From Burkholderiales bacterium (GTDB lineage Bacteria > Pseudomonadota > Gammaproteobacteria > Burkholderiales > JAEUOS01): 64,000 bases of DNA. The stretch covers positions 1-64,000 of the forward strand of contig CANJDH010000001.1 of NCBI GenBank assembly GCA_947473125.1, read 5' to 3'. Numbering within the stretch: position 1 is the stretch's first letter; each line of letters opens with the position of its first letter. This document shows positions 57,595 to 64,000 of the stretch, one piece after another. The notes beneath the pieces were generated by a model. It was given only the letters and a program-made list of their open reading frames with translations, ran no database searches and had not been told where the DNA came from. A program made the translations under genes and the position numbers.

Positions 57595-58026
57595 TTAATG
57601 GAGTGCAAGCGCCTTGGGCTGCTGTGCGGTATGCGGATGGGTTGCTTCGGCGTACACCTTGAGCTTCTTGATCATCGCGTAACCAAGTGGGCCTTTGGGC
57701 AACATGCCTTTGACCGCTTTTTCCAGTGCGCGGCCTGGCGCGCGTTCCTGCATCTTGGAGAAATTGGTTTCGTAAATTCCGCCCGGATAGCCAGAGTGGC
57801 GATAATATTTCTTGTCGAGCGCCTTGTTGCCGGTCACGCGCAACTTGGCGGCGTTGACCACAACGATAAAATCACCCGTGTCTACGTGCGGCGTAAACTC
57901 GGGCTTGTGCTTGCCGCGCAGACGGCGCGCCACCTCAGTGGCAACGCGACCGAGAACGAGGTTATCGGCGTCAATCAATATCCAATCGTGCTTGACGTCT
58001 TGCGGCTTGGCGGAAAAGGTTTTCAT
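57595..58026 (-). CDS. rplM: 50S ribosomal protein L13
   Basis: This 143-residue protein has [20 protein letters not shown], the GDFIVVVNA strand and YRHSGYPGG. It is the first gene of the operon, with a sigma-70 promoter about 78 nt upstream and a hairpin in the leader. Confidence 0.98.
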   Translation of the reverse strand: MKTFSAKPQDVKHDWILIDADNLVLGRVATEVARRLRGKHKPEFTPHVDTGDFIVVVNAAKLRVTGNKALDKKYYRHSGYPGGIYETNFSKMQERAPGRALEKAVKGMLPKGPLGYAMIKKLKVYAEATHPHTAQQPKALALH

Positions 58027-58058
58027 TGCAATTCTCTAAGTCTGACTGTGACTAGAAC

Positions 58059-58080
58059 GCGGCCCAGTCATGAGGGCCGC
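58059..58080 (-). promoter_or_regulatory. Hairpin in the rplM leader, possible autoregulatory site
   Basis: A perfect 7-bp stem GCGGCCC/GGGCCGC with an 8-nt loop sits between the promoter and the rplM start. Ribosomal operons often use leader hairpins for repression by their own protein, L13 here; this is inference. Confidence 0.45.
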
Positions 58081-58103
58081 TTGTTTTTTCAGGAAAGCCT
58101 GTG

Positions 58104-58133
58104 ATTATATGGCGTGGAATGCCGATGAGTCAA
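58104..58133 (-). promoter_or_regulatory. Sigma-70 promoter of rplM-rpsI
   Basis: On the minus strand TTGACT (58133-58128) and a consensus TATAAT (58109-58104) are 18 bp apart. Confidence 0.8.
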
Positions 58134-58185
58134 GAAACTCAATCAACTAAAGGCCTCAACCGCCTTCAGCCACGATTTTCCAGAC

Positions 58186-58297
58186 AAAAAAAACCCAAGC
58201 CTTGGAGGGCGTGGGTTTAAATCCACCAAAGGAGGAGGGTGGAGGAGACAAACTTGCCTGCGGCGCCCGACACTGAAACGTCCTGAAGCACCGCCAC
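58186..58297 (-). ncRNA. Candidate small RNA with anti-Shine-Dalgarno hairpin loop
   Basis: About 112 nt, bounded by a sigma-70 promoter and a terminator on the same strand. The 5' stem pairs 58294-58288 with 58266-58260 (7 bp, one G-U). The middle hairpin has stem TCCACC/GGTGGA (58243-58238 and 58227-58222) whose 10-nt loop is CTCCTCCTTT, a perfect anti-Shine-Dalgarno; a second CTCCTCC lies just 5' of it. The 3' hairpin pairs AAACCCA with TGGGTTT (58218-58191) and runs into eight T. No reading frame of note. It resembles, from memory, the toxic anti-SD small RNAs described in betaproteobacteria, but I cannot confirm the family. It would bind ribosome binding sites or compete for 16S-like pairing. 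Confidence 0.75.
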
Positions 58298-58303
58298 GAA
58301 CTC

Positions 58304-58332
58304 ACTATAGCAGCGCCCATGCTGCAATGCAA
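58304..58332 (-). promoter_or_regulatory. Sigma-70 promoter of the small RNA
   Basis: On the minus strand TTGCAT (58332-58327) and TATAGT (58309-58304) are exactly 17 bp apart, placing the start near 58297. Confidence 0.75.
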
Positions 58333-58376
58333 GAAAAAAATTTAACGCCCTTTCCATTCCGTCATGGAGATGGAGA

Positions 58377-58480
58377 AATAACAACATTACTTATATTAAT
58401 CAATTGTTTATATATTTACATTGCGAAAATCACAGGGTCTAAAAAACTTATAATTAATTAGGTACTTACTTCTAAATTTG
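58377..58480. other. AT-rich intergenic tract upstream of the OsmC gene
   Basis: About 100 bp of unusually AT-rich DNA (runs such as TTATATTAATCAATTG and TTATAATTAATTA) in an otherwise GC-rich window. No gene is visible. It could hold the osmC-like promoter and sites for an AT-binding nucleoid protein. A 10-bp palindrome TGGCTAGCCA follows near 58541-58550. Confidence 0.5.
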
Positions 58481-58572
58481 CCAAGTTGCGGCTGCGCAGC
58501 ATGAAGATTCCTGGAGCCTTTTTGGCACCGGGCTAATAAAATGGCTAGCCAAACTTGCTCGGGAGCAACCAG

Positions 58573-58992
58573 ATGGAAAGCGTCGTGAAGTGGGTCGGTC
58601 CTGAAGGCATGTCCTTTTGGGCTGAAACCGGTAGTGGTCACGCTGTCGTCATGGATGGTGCGCCGGAGGGGGGCGGCCGAAACCTTGGCCCGAGACCCAT
58701 GGAAATGGTTTTGCTAGGGACTGGCGGGTGCACCGCTTACGACGTCGTCCTGATCCTGAAGAACAGTGGCCAGCAGATCACGGGTTGCGAAGTAAAAATT
58801 CAGGCAGACCGTGCGGAGAGGGACCCCAAGGTCTTCACCCGCATCCACATGCACTTCATCGTCCGCGGGGTGCAGTTGCGTGCCCAGTTGGTGGAGCATG
58901 CCATTAAGCGCAGTCACGAGAAATATTGTTCGGCGACGGCCATGTTGCAATCAACGGCGACCATTACTCACGACTACGAAATCACAGAGTAA
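58573..58992 (+). CDS. OsmC/YhfA-family protein
   Basis: A 139-residue protein from ATG 58573 (GGGAG upstream). It has the two conserved OsmC cysteines, in LLGTGGCTAYDVV and HEKYCSATAML, which act in thiol-dependent peroxide or organic hydroperoxide reduction. The VKWVGPEGMSFWAETGSGH start matches the YhfA-like branch. It is divergent from the small RNA and the ribosomal genes. Confidence 0.92.
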   Translation: MESVVKWVGPEGMSFWAETGSGHAVVMDGAPEGGGRNLGPRPMEMVLLGTGGCTAYDVVLILKNSGQQITGCEVKIQADRAERDPKVFTRIHMHFIVRGVQLRAQLVEHAIKRSHEKYCSATAMLQSTATITHDYEITE

Positions 58993-59237
58993 TGTGGACG
59001 ATTCGATGTCCATCGCCAGATTTAATGCAGCGCGCCTTCTCGCCTACAGCGCGTTCGCATCTCACCATTGCCAAATCCACAAACACCCGCACGCCTCGGC
59101 AACCCTCCCCTTGAATCAATGCCCTACTGAACGGTCGGGCTAGACGCTAACCTGGTACCGGACTCATGCACGTAGATGCGCCATCACATCTACGAAATGG
59201 CTCAATTGCGCAAAACTGCGCTCGAAGTCCCTGAGTT
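58993..59237. other. Intergenic region without a recognisable gene
   Basis: A 245-bp stretch between convergent osmC-like and UDP-sugar dehydrogenase genes. Short plus-strand open frames begin at 59006 and 59176, but neither shows a family motif or a good ribosome binding site. No clear terminator is visible. Confidence 0.5.
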
Positions 59238-60536
59238 TCAGAGTCGCCAAAAGGCAAAGCCGGCAGCGCGCACCGCCGCCGGATCGAGTATCGACTTGAC
59301 GTCGATCACACAGGCGCCGGGACGCAGCTTCGCAATAAACCCCTGCAGCGGCAGGGCCCGGAATTCGCGGTGGGCCACCGCCACCACCATGGCATCGGCC
59401 TGCGGCAAGGCATCGAATTTGCGCAGTTCCACTCCGTATTCATGCTGCGCCGCCGCCACTTCGGCGTGGGGGTCGTGCACTTGCACCTTGATGCCGTAGC
59501 TCTGCAGTTCGCGGATGATGTCGATCACCCGCGAATTGCGCAGGTCGGGGCAGTCTTCCTTGAAGGTCAGGCCCAGTACGTTGACGGTTGCGCCAGCGAT
59601 CGGACGGCCGGAGGAAATCATCAGCTTGACGGTCTTCTCGGCGATAAATTTGCCCACGCCGTCGTTGATGCGCCGCCCGGCCAAGATCACCTCCGGGTGA
59701 TACCCGGTCATCTGCGCCTTGTGGGTCAGGTAATAAGGATCCACGCCGATGCAATGACCGCCGACCAGGCCGGGCTTGAAAGGCAGAAAATTCCACTTGG
59801 TGCCGGCGGCGGCCAGCACTTCGCTGGTGTCGATGCCAAGACGATCGAAAATCACCGCCAATTCATTCATGAAGGCAATGTTGATGTCGCGCTGGCTGTT
59901 CTCGATCACCTTGGCCGCTTCGGCGACGCGGATCGAGGATGCACGGTACACCCCGGCAATCACCACACTGGCGTAAAGGGCAGCGATCGCATCGAGGGTC
60001 TGCGGCGTATCGCCGGAAACGATTTTAAGGATCTTGGTGAAGGTATGGTCGCGGTCGCCCGGGTTGATGCGCTCCGGCGAGTAACCAACGTTGAAGTCGA
60101 TCTTCCACTTCATCTTCGCATGCTTCTCAAGCACCGGGATGCACACCTCTTCGGTGGCGCCCGGATAAACGGTCGATTCGAATACCACAATGGCGCCGCG
60201 CCGCATGTACAGCCCCGCCGCTTCGCTGGCACCAATCAGCGGACCAAAGTCCGGGCTGTGCGCCTCGTCGACCGGGGTAGGCACGGCAATGATGATGGCA
60301 TCGGCCGCGCCCAGGCGCGCCGGGTCGGTGGTGTATTCGATATTGGTGGCGGCGCGCATTTCCGCGTCGCTCAGCTCGCCAGTGGGATCATTGCCGGCCT
60401 GATAGGCAGCGATCTTCGCCGCCGACATGTCGTAGCCGATCACCCGGTACTTGGCGGCAAATGCAACCGCCAGCGGCAGGCCCACATAGCCCAGGCCGAT
60501 TACGCCCAGCGTCTTGATCTCGTTCATCTGTTGCAT
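59238..60536 (-). CDS. UDP-N-acetylhexosamine / UDP-sugar 6-dehydrogenase (TviB/WbpA type)
   Basis: This 432-residue NAD-dependent enzyme oxidises a UDP-HexNAc to its uronic acid. It has the N-terminal Rossmann motif GVIGLGYVGLPLAVAF, the VPTPVDEAHSPDFGPL loop, FESTVYPGATEE, and the catalytic cysteine in GLVGGHCIGVDPYYL. The C-terminal domain contains GLTFKEDCPDLRNSR. Sequence style favours the Vi-antigen/VipA branch over UDP-glucose dehydrogenase. It is last in the visible polysaccharide operon, next to an epimerase gene. Confidence 0.92.
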   Translation of the reverse strand: MQQMNEIKTLGVIGLGYVGLPLAVAFAAKYRVIGYDMSAAKIAAYQAGNDPTGELSDAEMRAATNIEYTTDPARLGAADAIIIAVPTPVDEAHSPDFGPLIGASEAAGLYMRRGAIVVFESTVYPGATEEVCIPVLEKHAKMKWKIDFNVGYSPERINPGDRDHTFTKILKIVSGDTPQTLDAIAALYASVVIAGVYRASSIRVAEAAKVIENSQRDINIAFMNELAVIFDRLGIDTSEVLAAAGTKWNFLPFKPGLVGGHCIGVDPYYLTHKAQMTGYHPEVILAGRRINDGVGKFIAEKTVKLMISSGRPIAGATVNVLGLTFKEDCPDLRNSRVIDIIRELQSYGIKVQVHDPHAEVAAAQHEYGVELRKFDALPQADAMVVAVAHREFRALPLQGFIAKLRPGACVIDVKSILDPAAVRAAGFAFWRL

Positions 60537-60566
60537 TATTCCCGCAAGTTTGCCGCGTTACCCGCT

Positions 60567-61574
60567 TTAGAGGCCATGATAGGCGCGATGCCACTCGACA
60601 TAGCGGCCCACGCCCACTGCGAGCGGCGTGGCAGGCCGGAAGCCGACGGCGGCTTCGAGATCGTCGGTATTGGCGCTGGTTTCGGCGACGTCGCCCGGCT
60701 GCATCGGCATGAAATTGAACAGCGCCTTCTTGCCTACCGCGGCCTCGATCAGGCCGATCATGTCCATCAGCGGCACCGGGCTGTTGTTGCCGATATTGAA
60801 CACCCTAAACGGGGCGGCGCTGCGGGCCGGATCGGTATAGCTGTCCCGCCCCACCTGCGTGGCCTGCGGGATGAGGTCGAGGACGCGCACCACACCCTCG
60901 ACAATGTCGTCCACATAGGTAAAGTCGCGGCGCATCTTGCCGTGGTTGAATACATTGATCGGACGCCCGGCAACGACGGCGTCGGTGAACAAGGCCATCG
61001 ACATGTCAGGCCGTCCCCATGGACCGTATACCGTAAAAAAGCGCAATCCAGTGGTGGGCAGATTGAACAGGTGACTATAGCTATGCGCCATCAATTCGTT
61101 GGCTCGTTTGGTCGCCGCATATAAACTCACCGGGTGGTCGATAGCGTCACGTGTCGAAAATGGCTGTTTGGCGTTGGCGCCATATACGCTGGAACTACTG
61201 GCATACACGAAGTGCGCGGTCTTCTGCGTGCGGCAGCACTCCAAGATATTGATGAACGCGGCCAGATTGGCGCTCACATAGGCATGTGGATTGACCAACG
61301 AATAGCGCACGCCGGCTTGCGCGGCCAGATGCAGCACACGGTCAAAATTATGACGAGCAAACACTGGCTGCAACGCACCGAGGTCGGCAAGGTCGAAGCG
61401 GTGGAACTCAAACTCAGGGAAGCTGCCGAGCTGCTCCAGCCGGCGCTCCTTCAGCGCGACGTCGTAGTAGTCGTTCACATTGTCGATTCCAACGACCTCA
61501 TGCCCATCCTTCAGGAGGCGCGCCGCAGAATGCATGCCGATGAACCCCGCGCATCCTGTAACCAGAATTTTCAT
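60567..61574 (-). CDS. UDP-glucuronate 4-epimerase-like NAD-dependent epimerase
   Basis: A 335-residue short-chain dehydrogenase/reductase from ATG 61574. It carries the GCAGFIGMHSAARLL nucleotide motif, YASSSSVYG, the catalytic YAATK and FTVYGPWGRPDMS. Length and motifs match CapI/LspL 4-epimerases for UDP-glucuronate or UDP-GalNAcA, which fits the dehydrogenase next to it. The start overlaps the glycosyltransferase stop by 4 nt. Confidence 0.92.
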   Translation of the reverse strand: MKILVTGCAGFIGMHSAARLLKDGHEVVGIDNVNDYYDVALKERRLEQLGSFPEFEFHRFDLADLGALQPVFARHNFDRVLHLAAQAGVRYSLVNPHAYVSANLAAFINILECCRTQKTAHFVYASSSSVYGANAKQPFSTRDAIDHPVSLYAATKRANELMAHSYSHLFNLPTTGLRFFTVYGPWGRPDMSMALFTDAVVAGRPINVFNHGKMRRDFTYVDDIVEGVVRVLDLIPQATQVGRDSYTDPARSAAPFRVFNIGNNSPVPLMDMIGLIEAAVGKKALFNFMPMQPGDVAETSANTDDLEAAVGFRPATPLAVGVGRYVEWHRAYHGL

Positions 61575-62452
61575 TTCATTGTGCTTTCGATGGTCGCCGC
61601 AACCCACAGCGCATGCCATTCGGCACTTTCGTCAGCCGATATCCCGTTGGCAGACTCGTTCCGCAGGCGCCGGTCCCAACCTGTGGGCACAGTCAACAGA
61701 TCGACCATCGCCTTGGCCCCTTGCCACACCAATCCGGCCAGTCCGGCAGGGACTGCGTTCTGTCGCAAGGCTTCTCGCAAGATAGAGCGCGCAAAATTCT
61801 TCCGGCCCGTGAGAAGCTTTTGGAGGGTGCGGCGTTCCTGACGATATCCGAGCAATATTTCGGGTACGCAGGCAAACCGGCTTGTAGTGTAGGAGCGCAA
61901 CAATAAATCCTGATCTTGAGTTTTTCGATAGTCCGGTGAGTAGCCAAATCGGGCAAACCATTCACGCTTGCCCAACCATGTCGGGTGTGGCAGCGGAAAT
62001 CCTGCCCAAGGGCGGGCACAAATTTCCGCATGAGAAAGGCGTAGTGCAAATTTTCCCTGTACTTGACCGGCATCATCAAATATCAGCGCCGCGCAGCCCG
62101 TCAGATCACAATCCGTATGCTCGGACATGAATTTTACTTGAGCCGCCAGGCGCGTCGGGTAGGCGATGTCATCGGCATCCATTCGCGCAATATATTGCCC
62201 GCGGGCTAAGCTAACCGCCTGATTCAGGCGTGCTGCGAGACCTTCGTTAGAAATACCTGCGAGCACCCGCAAGCGCTGGTCTGCCAGCGCCGCCGCGTGC
62301 GCCATTGCCAACGTGGCATCCGTCGAGCCATCATCGATCAGGATCAATTCCCAATGTGTATGGGATTGCCAAACAATTGAACGCAGCGTTGCGTGCAAGG
62401 TGCGCTCCGCGTTGAACACCGGCATAACGATCGAGACCAATGGTTCACTCAT
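61571..62452 (-). CDS. Family 2 glycosyltransferase
   Basis: A 293-residue GT-A enzyme from ATG 62452. Landmarks are VSIVMPVFNAERTLHATLRS, LILIDDGSTDATL and the metal-binding DxD region ARMDADDIAYP, followed by the acceptor region KTQDQDLLLRS. It transfers a sugar from a nucleotide donor in surface glycan assembly. The C-terminal part from about 215 is less conserved. Coupled to the epimerase gene. Confidence 0.92.
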   Translation of the reverse strand: MSEPLVSIVMPVFNAERTLHATLRSIVWQSHTHWELILIDDGSTDATLAMAHAAALADQRLRVLAGISNEGLAARLNQAVSLARGQYIARMDADDIAYPTRLAAQVKFMSEHTDCDLTGCAALIFDDAGQVQGKFALRLSHAEICARPWAGFPLPHPTWLGKREWFARFGYSPDYRKTQDQDLLLRSYTTSRFACVPEILLGYRQERRTLQKLLTGRKNFARSILREALRQNAVPAGLAGLVWQGAKAMVDLLTVPTGWDRRLRNESANGISADESAEWHALWVAATIESTMK

Positions 62453-62456
62453 GGCC

Positions 62457-63650
62457 TCAACTCTCACCGTAAAACAAGCGGCCTGGCCACCCTGCCGCAG
62501 TATAAGTGTGGCGGCCAGCGACCCGCCAGCAGACTTCAAAGAGGGCACGACGCGCGGCCCGTCTACCGCGCTGCGGGCCCCACAGCAACACGCATGGCGC
62601 CAATAGCAAGGCTCGGAGCCATTTCAAAAGCACTCCGGGTTTATGGCTGCGTTGCACATGCTCGAATTCGGTCCAGGCTATCCGTCTCGGATTGGGCAAG
62701 ATCGGTCCGGCTTGCTCCAACCGTTCAAATAACCGGTGCAGCCGCATCTCGTAGGTATGTTCACGCGCCACGCGTGCGTGGCCATCCAGCGCAATCTGGT
62801 CGCGCAAATTTGGCGCGGCCAGCAACGCATGCGCTTTGCTCGCCAGCTCATCGTCGGTGGCAAATTGCACCACTTCGGCATCTTGTACAAAATACCGATC
62901 CAAATGGGGTGCCTTCTCGGTTAGCAGCATGCCGCCAGCAGCGGGGACCTCGAAAATGCGTGCCTTGATCTGCTTGCCAAATCCTTGCCCGGCTTCACTG
63001 AAATTCAAACTTACTACCGAGTCTCGCAAGATCTCCGGAATACGCTCCGCAGCCACTGGCCCGTTGGGCCAACCATGGCCAAAGCACTCGACGGCAATGC
63101 CTGCTTCGCGCAGCGCCGCAATGCGTGCAGGCCGGCTGCCATAGGCCGACCCAACAAAGGTCACCGCATAGCGGCATTCGGTAGCCGGCTTGGGTGCGGC
63201 CAGCCAAGCGGAGCTTGCCGCCCACTGCGTCGCATGAACATTGACAATACCGTCAGCGGCATACCAGGGAAGAGCATCCGGACAAGTGGTTGCCCAAAGA
63301 TCAAAATCCGGCGCAACTAAGCGCGAGAATTCGCGATACTTCCAGGAATCGTCGGTCGCCCAGTTGACCACCTTGCAGCCCGCCTTCCGCATGAGTGCGA
63401 TGGTCTCGAGCCACACTTCGGCCATCATCAGCACAGTGAATACCACATCGGGCTGCCACGCTTCGACGCGCTCAAGCAGCGCTCTATTAAGGGCCAAAAA
63501 GTCTATGTGCTCCGTACGGCAGAATGAATCAAAAAACAACACTTCATGGCCCAAGGTACGCAAGGCCGGAAGGAAATGCGTGTACTCGACCCCTTCGCCA
63601 CGTGCCGGGTCACCATAGTTGTGCTGACCGAACACGCAGAGTATTTTCAT
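62457..63650 (-). CDS. CgeB-like glycosyltransferase
   Basis: This 397-residue GT-B protein begins MKILCVFGQHNYGD. The N-terminal domain contains WQPDVVFTVLMMAEVWLETI and VNWATDDSWKYREF. The C-terminal Glyco_trans_1-like part has GKQIKARIFEVPAAGGMLLTE, TDDELASKAHALL and ARVAREHTYEMRLHRLFE, typical of CgeB/spore-maturation-type transferases. It lies 4 nt before the family 2 transferase. Donor and acceptor unknown. Confidence 0.88.
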   Translation of the reverse strand: MKILCVFGQHNYGDPARGEGVEYTHFLPALRTLGHEVLFFDSFCRTEHIDFLALNRALLERVEAWQPDVVFTVLMMAEVWLETIALMRKAGCKVVNWATDDSWKYREFSRLVAPDFDLWATTCPDALPWYAADGIVNVHATQWAASSAWLAAPKPATECRYAVTFVGSAYGSRPARIAALREAGIAVECFGHGWPNGPVAAERIPEILRDSVVSLNFSEAGQGFGKQIKARIFEVPAAGGMLLTEKAPHLDRYFVQDAEVVQFATDDELASKAHALLAAPNLRDQIALDGHARVAREHTYEMRLHRLFERLEQAGPILPNPRRIAWTEFEHVQRSHKPGVLLKWLRALLLAPCVLLWGPQRGRRAARRALFEVCWRVAGRHTYTAAGWPGRLFYGES

Positions 63651-63671
63651 GCCCGCAGATTTGCCTTGAAG

Positions 63672-64000
63672 TCAGGGCTTGCGAAATACGTACATGCCGC
63701 AGCCATAGTTAAGCTGACTGGCACTCTCGACGTGTGCGGTTGCATGGAAGACGCCTGAATCATCGACCAACGCAAAAGCCGCTTTCTCCAACGCGCCGAA
63801 AATATGCAGCAAACCATCAGGGGTAAAAACACGATGCGCGTTAAAACAGACCTGCTCGCGCCCGACCGGTGTCGAGAGATACAACGTACCACCGGGCGCA
63901 AGCACGCGCATCAGTTCAACGGCGGCACGCTCGCTACCCGCGGGATCGATGGGGTCCCCATAGCGACCCAGGCCAATGTGCTCAAGTACGTGCAAACATG
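63672..64000 (-). CDS. DUF268 protein, 5' end cut by window edge
   Basis: Only the last 109 residues are in the window; the frame stays open to position 64000 (a TGT codon precedes the visible LHVLEHIGLGRYGDP). The motif plus LMRVLAPGGTLYLSTPVG is typical of DUF268 proteins, which look like SAM methyltransferase relatives within surface-polysaccharide clusters. It is 21 nt before the CgeB-like gene on the same strand. Confidence 0.82.
   Translation of the reverse strand, partial: CLHVLEHIGLGRYGDPIDPAGSERAAVELMRVLAPGGTLYLSTPVGREQVCFNAHRVFTPDGLLHIFGALEKAAFALVDDSGVFHATAHVESASQLNYGCGMYVFRKP

Noticed and set aside
59176-59499. Plus-strand frame starting MRHHIYEMAQLRK
   Set aside because: Runs antisense into the UDP-sugar dehydrogenase, with no motif or ribosome binding site.
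59370-61124. 584-codon plus-strand frame over the dehydrogenase and epimerase genes
   Set aside because: Antisense to two enzymes with intact catalytic motifs.

Overview
The window is GC-rich chromosomal DNA, most likely from a betaproteobacterium of Burkholderiales type. The evidence is the housekeeping synteny: hemA-prfA-prmC followed by a monothiol glutaredoxin, tyrS / M23 peptidase / anmK / erpA / bactofilin / DUF6776-type / argC, and the rpsI-rplM pair. I see no rRNA, tRNA, CRISPR array, insertion sequence or prophage.

Positions 1-12088 (minus strand) hold a cell-surface operon. In transcription order it has a small exported DUF11-like protein, a 993-residue DUF11 repeat protein, a protein of about 2276 residues with DUF11 repeats, two SdrD B-type domains and a C-terminal beta-barrel, and an OmpA-type protein that runs off the left edge. 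Divergent from it (12382-18730) are an OmpR-type response regulator, a CHASE2 histidine kinase and a large O-antigen-ligase-like membrane protein with a TPR tail. After hemA-prfA-prmC come two paralogous hybrids of a receiver domain and a Ser/Thr kinase, a decayed LysM-FecR pseudogene, an FHA protein, grxD, a CidA/LrgB pair and a convergent acyl-CoA ligase.

Positions 29085-39297 hold a urate catabolic region that covers urate to the ureidoglycine/ureidoglycolate level: membrane urate hydroxylase PuuD, HIU hydrolase, a purine permease, PuuE allantoinase, OHCU decarboxylase and an allantoate amidohydrolase. It also has a LysR and a GntR regulator, an M20 peptidase, a FAH-type hydratase and a divergent second HIU-hydrolase paralogue. 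Positions 39387-50414 continue with an uncharacterised catabolic set: an NMT1-type ABC transporter, two tandem amidohydrolases (one without its metal-binding HxH), a UbiD-type decarboxylase, a three-subunit molybdenum hydroxylase and a COG0523 GTPase. A paired GTATAC operator-like element precedes both puuE and the ABC ATPase gene, which suggests the two regions share a regulator.

Positions 50480-58026 are housekeeping and envelope genes. Between rplM and an OsmC gene lies a strong candidate small RNA (about 58186-58297, minus). It has its own promoter, three hairpins and a T8 terminator, and it shows an anti-Shine-Dalgarno CTCCTCC in a hairpin loop. Positions 59238-64000 (minus) are the edge of a surface-polysaccharide cluster: UDP-sugar dehydrogenase, UDP-glucuronate epimerase-like protein, two glycosyltransferases and a partial DUF268 protein.

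The most promising leads are the anti-SD small RNA, the urate-linked amidohydrolase/UbiD/molybdenum hydroxylase cluster with its shared operators, and the DUF11/beta-barrel surface operon beside CHASE2, kinase and FHA signalling genes.
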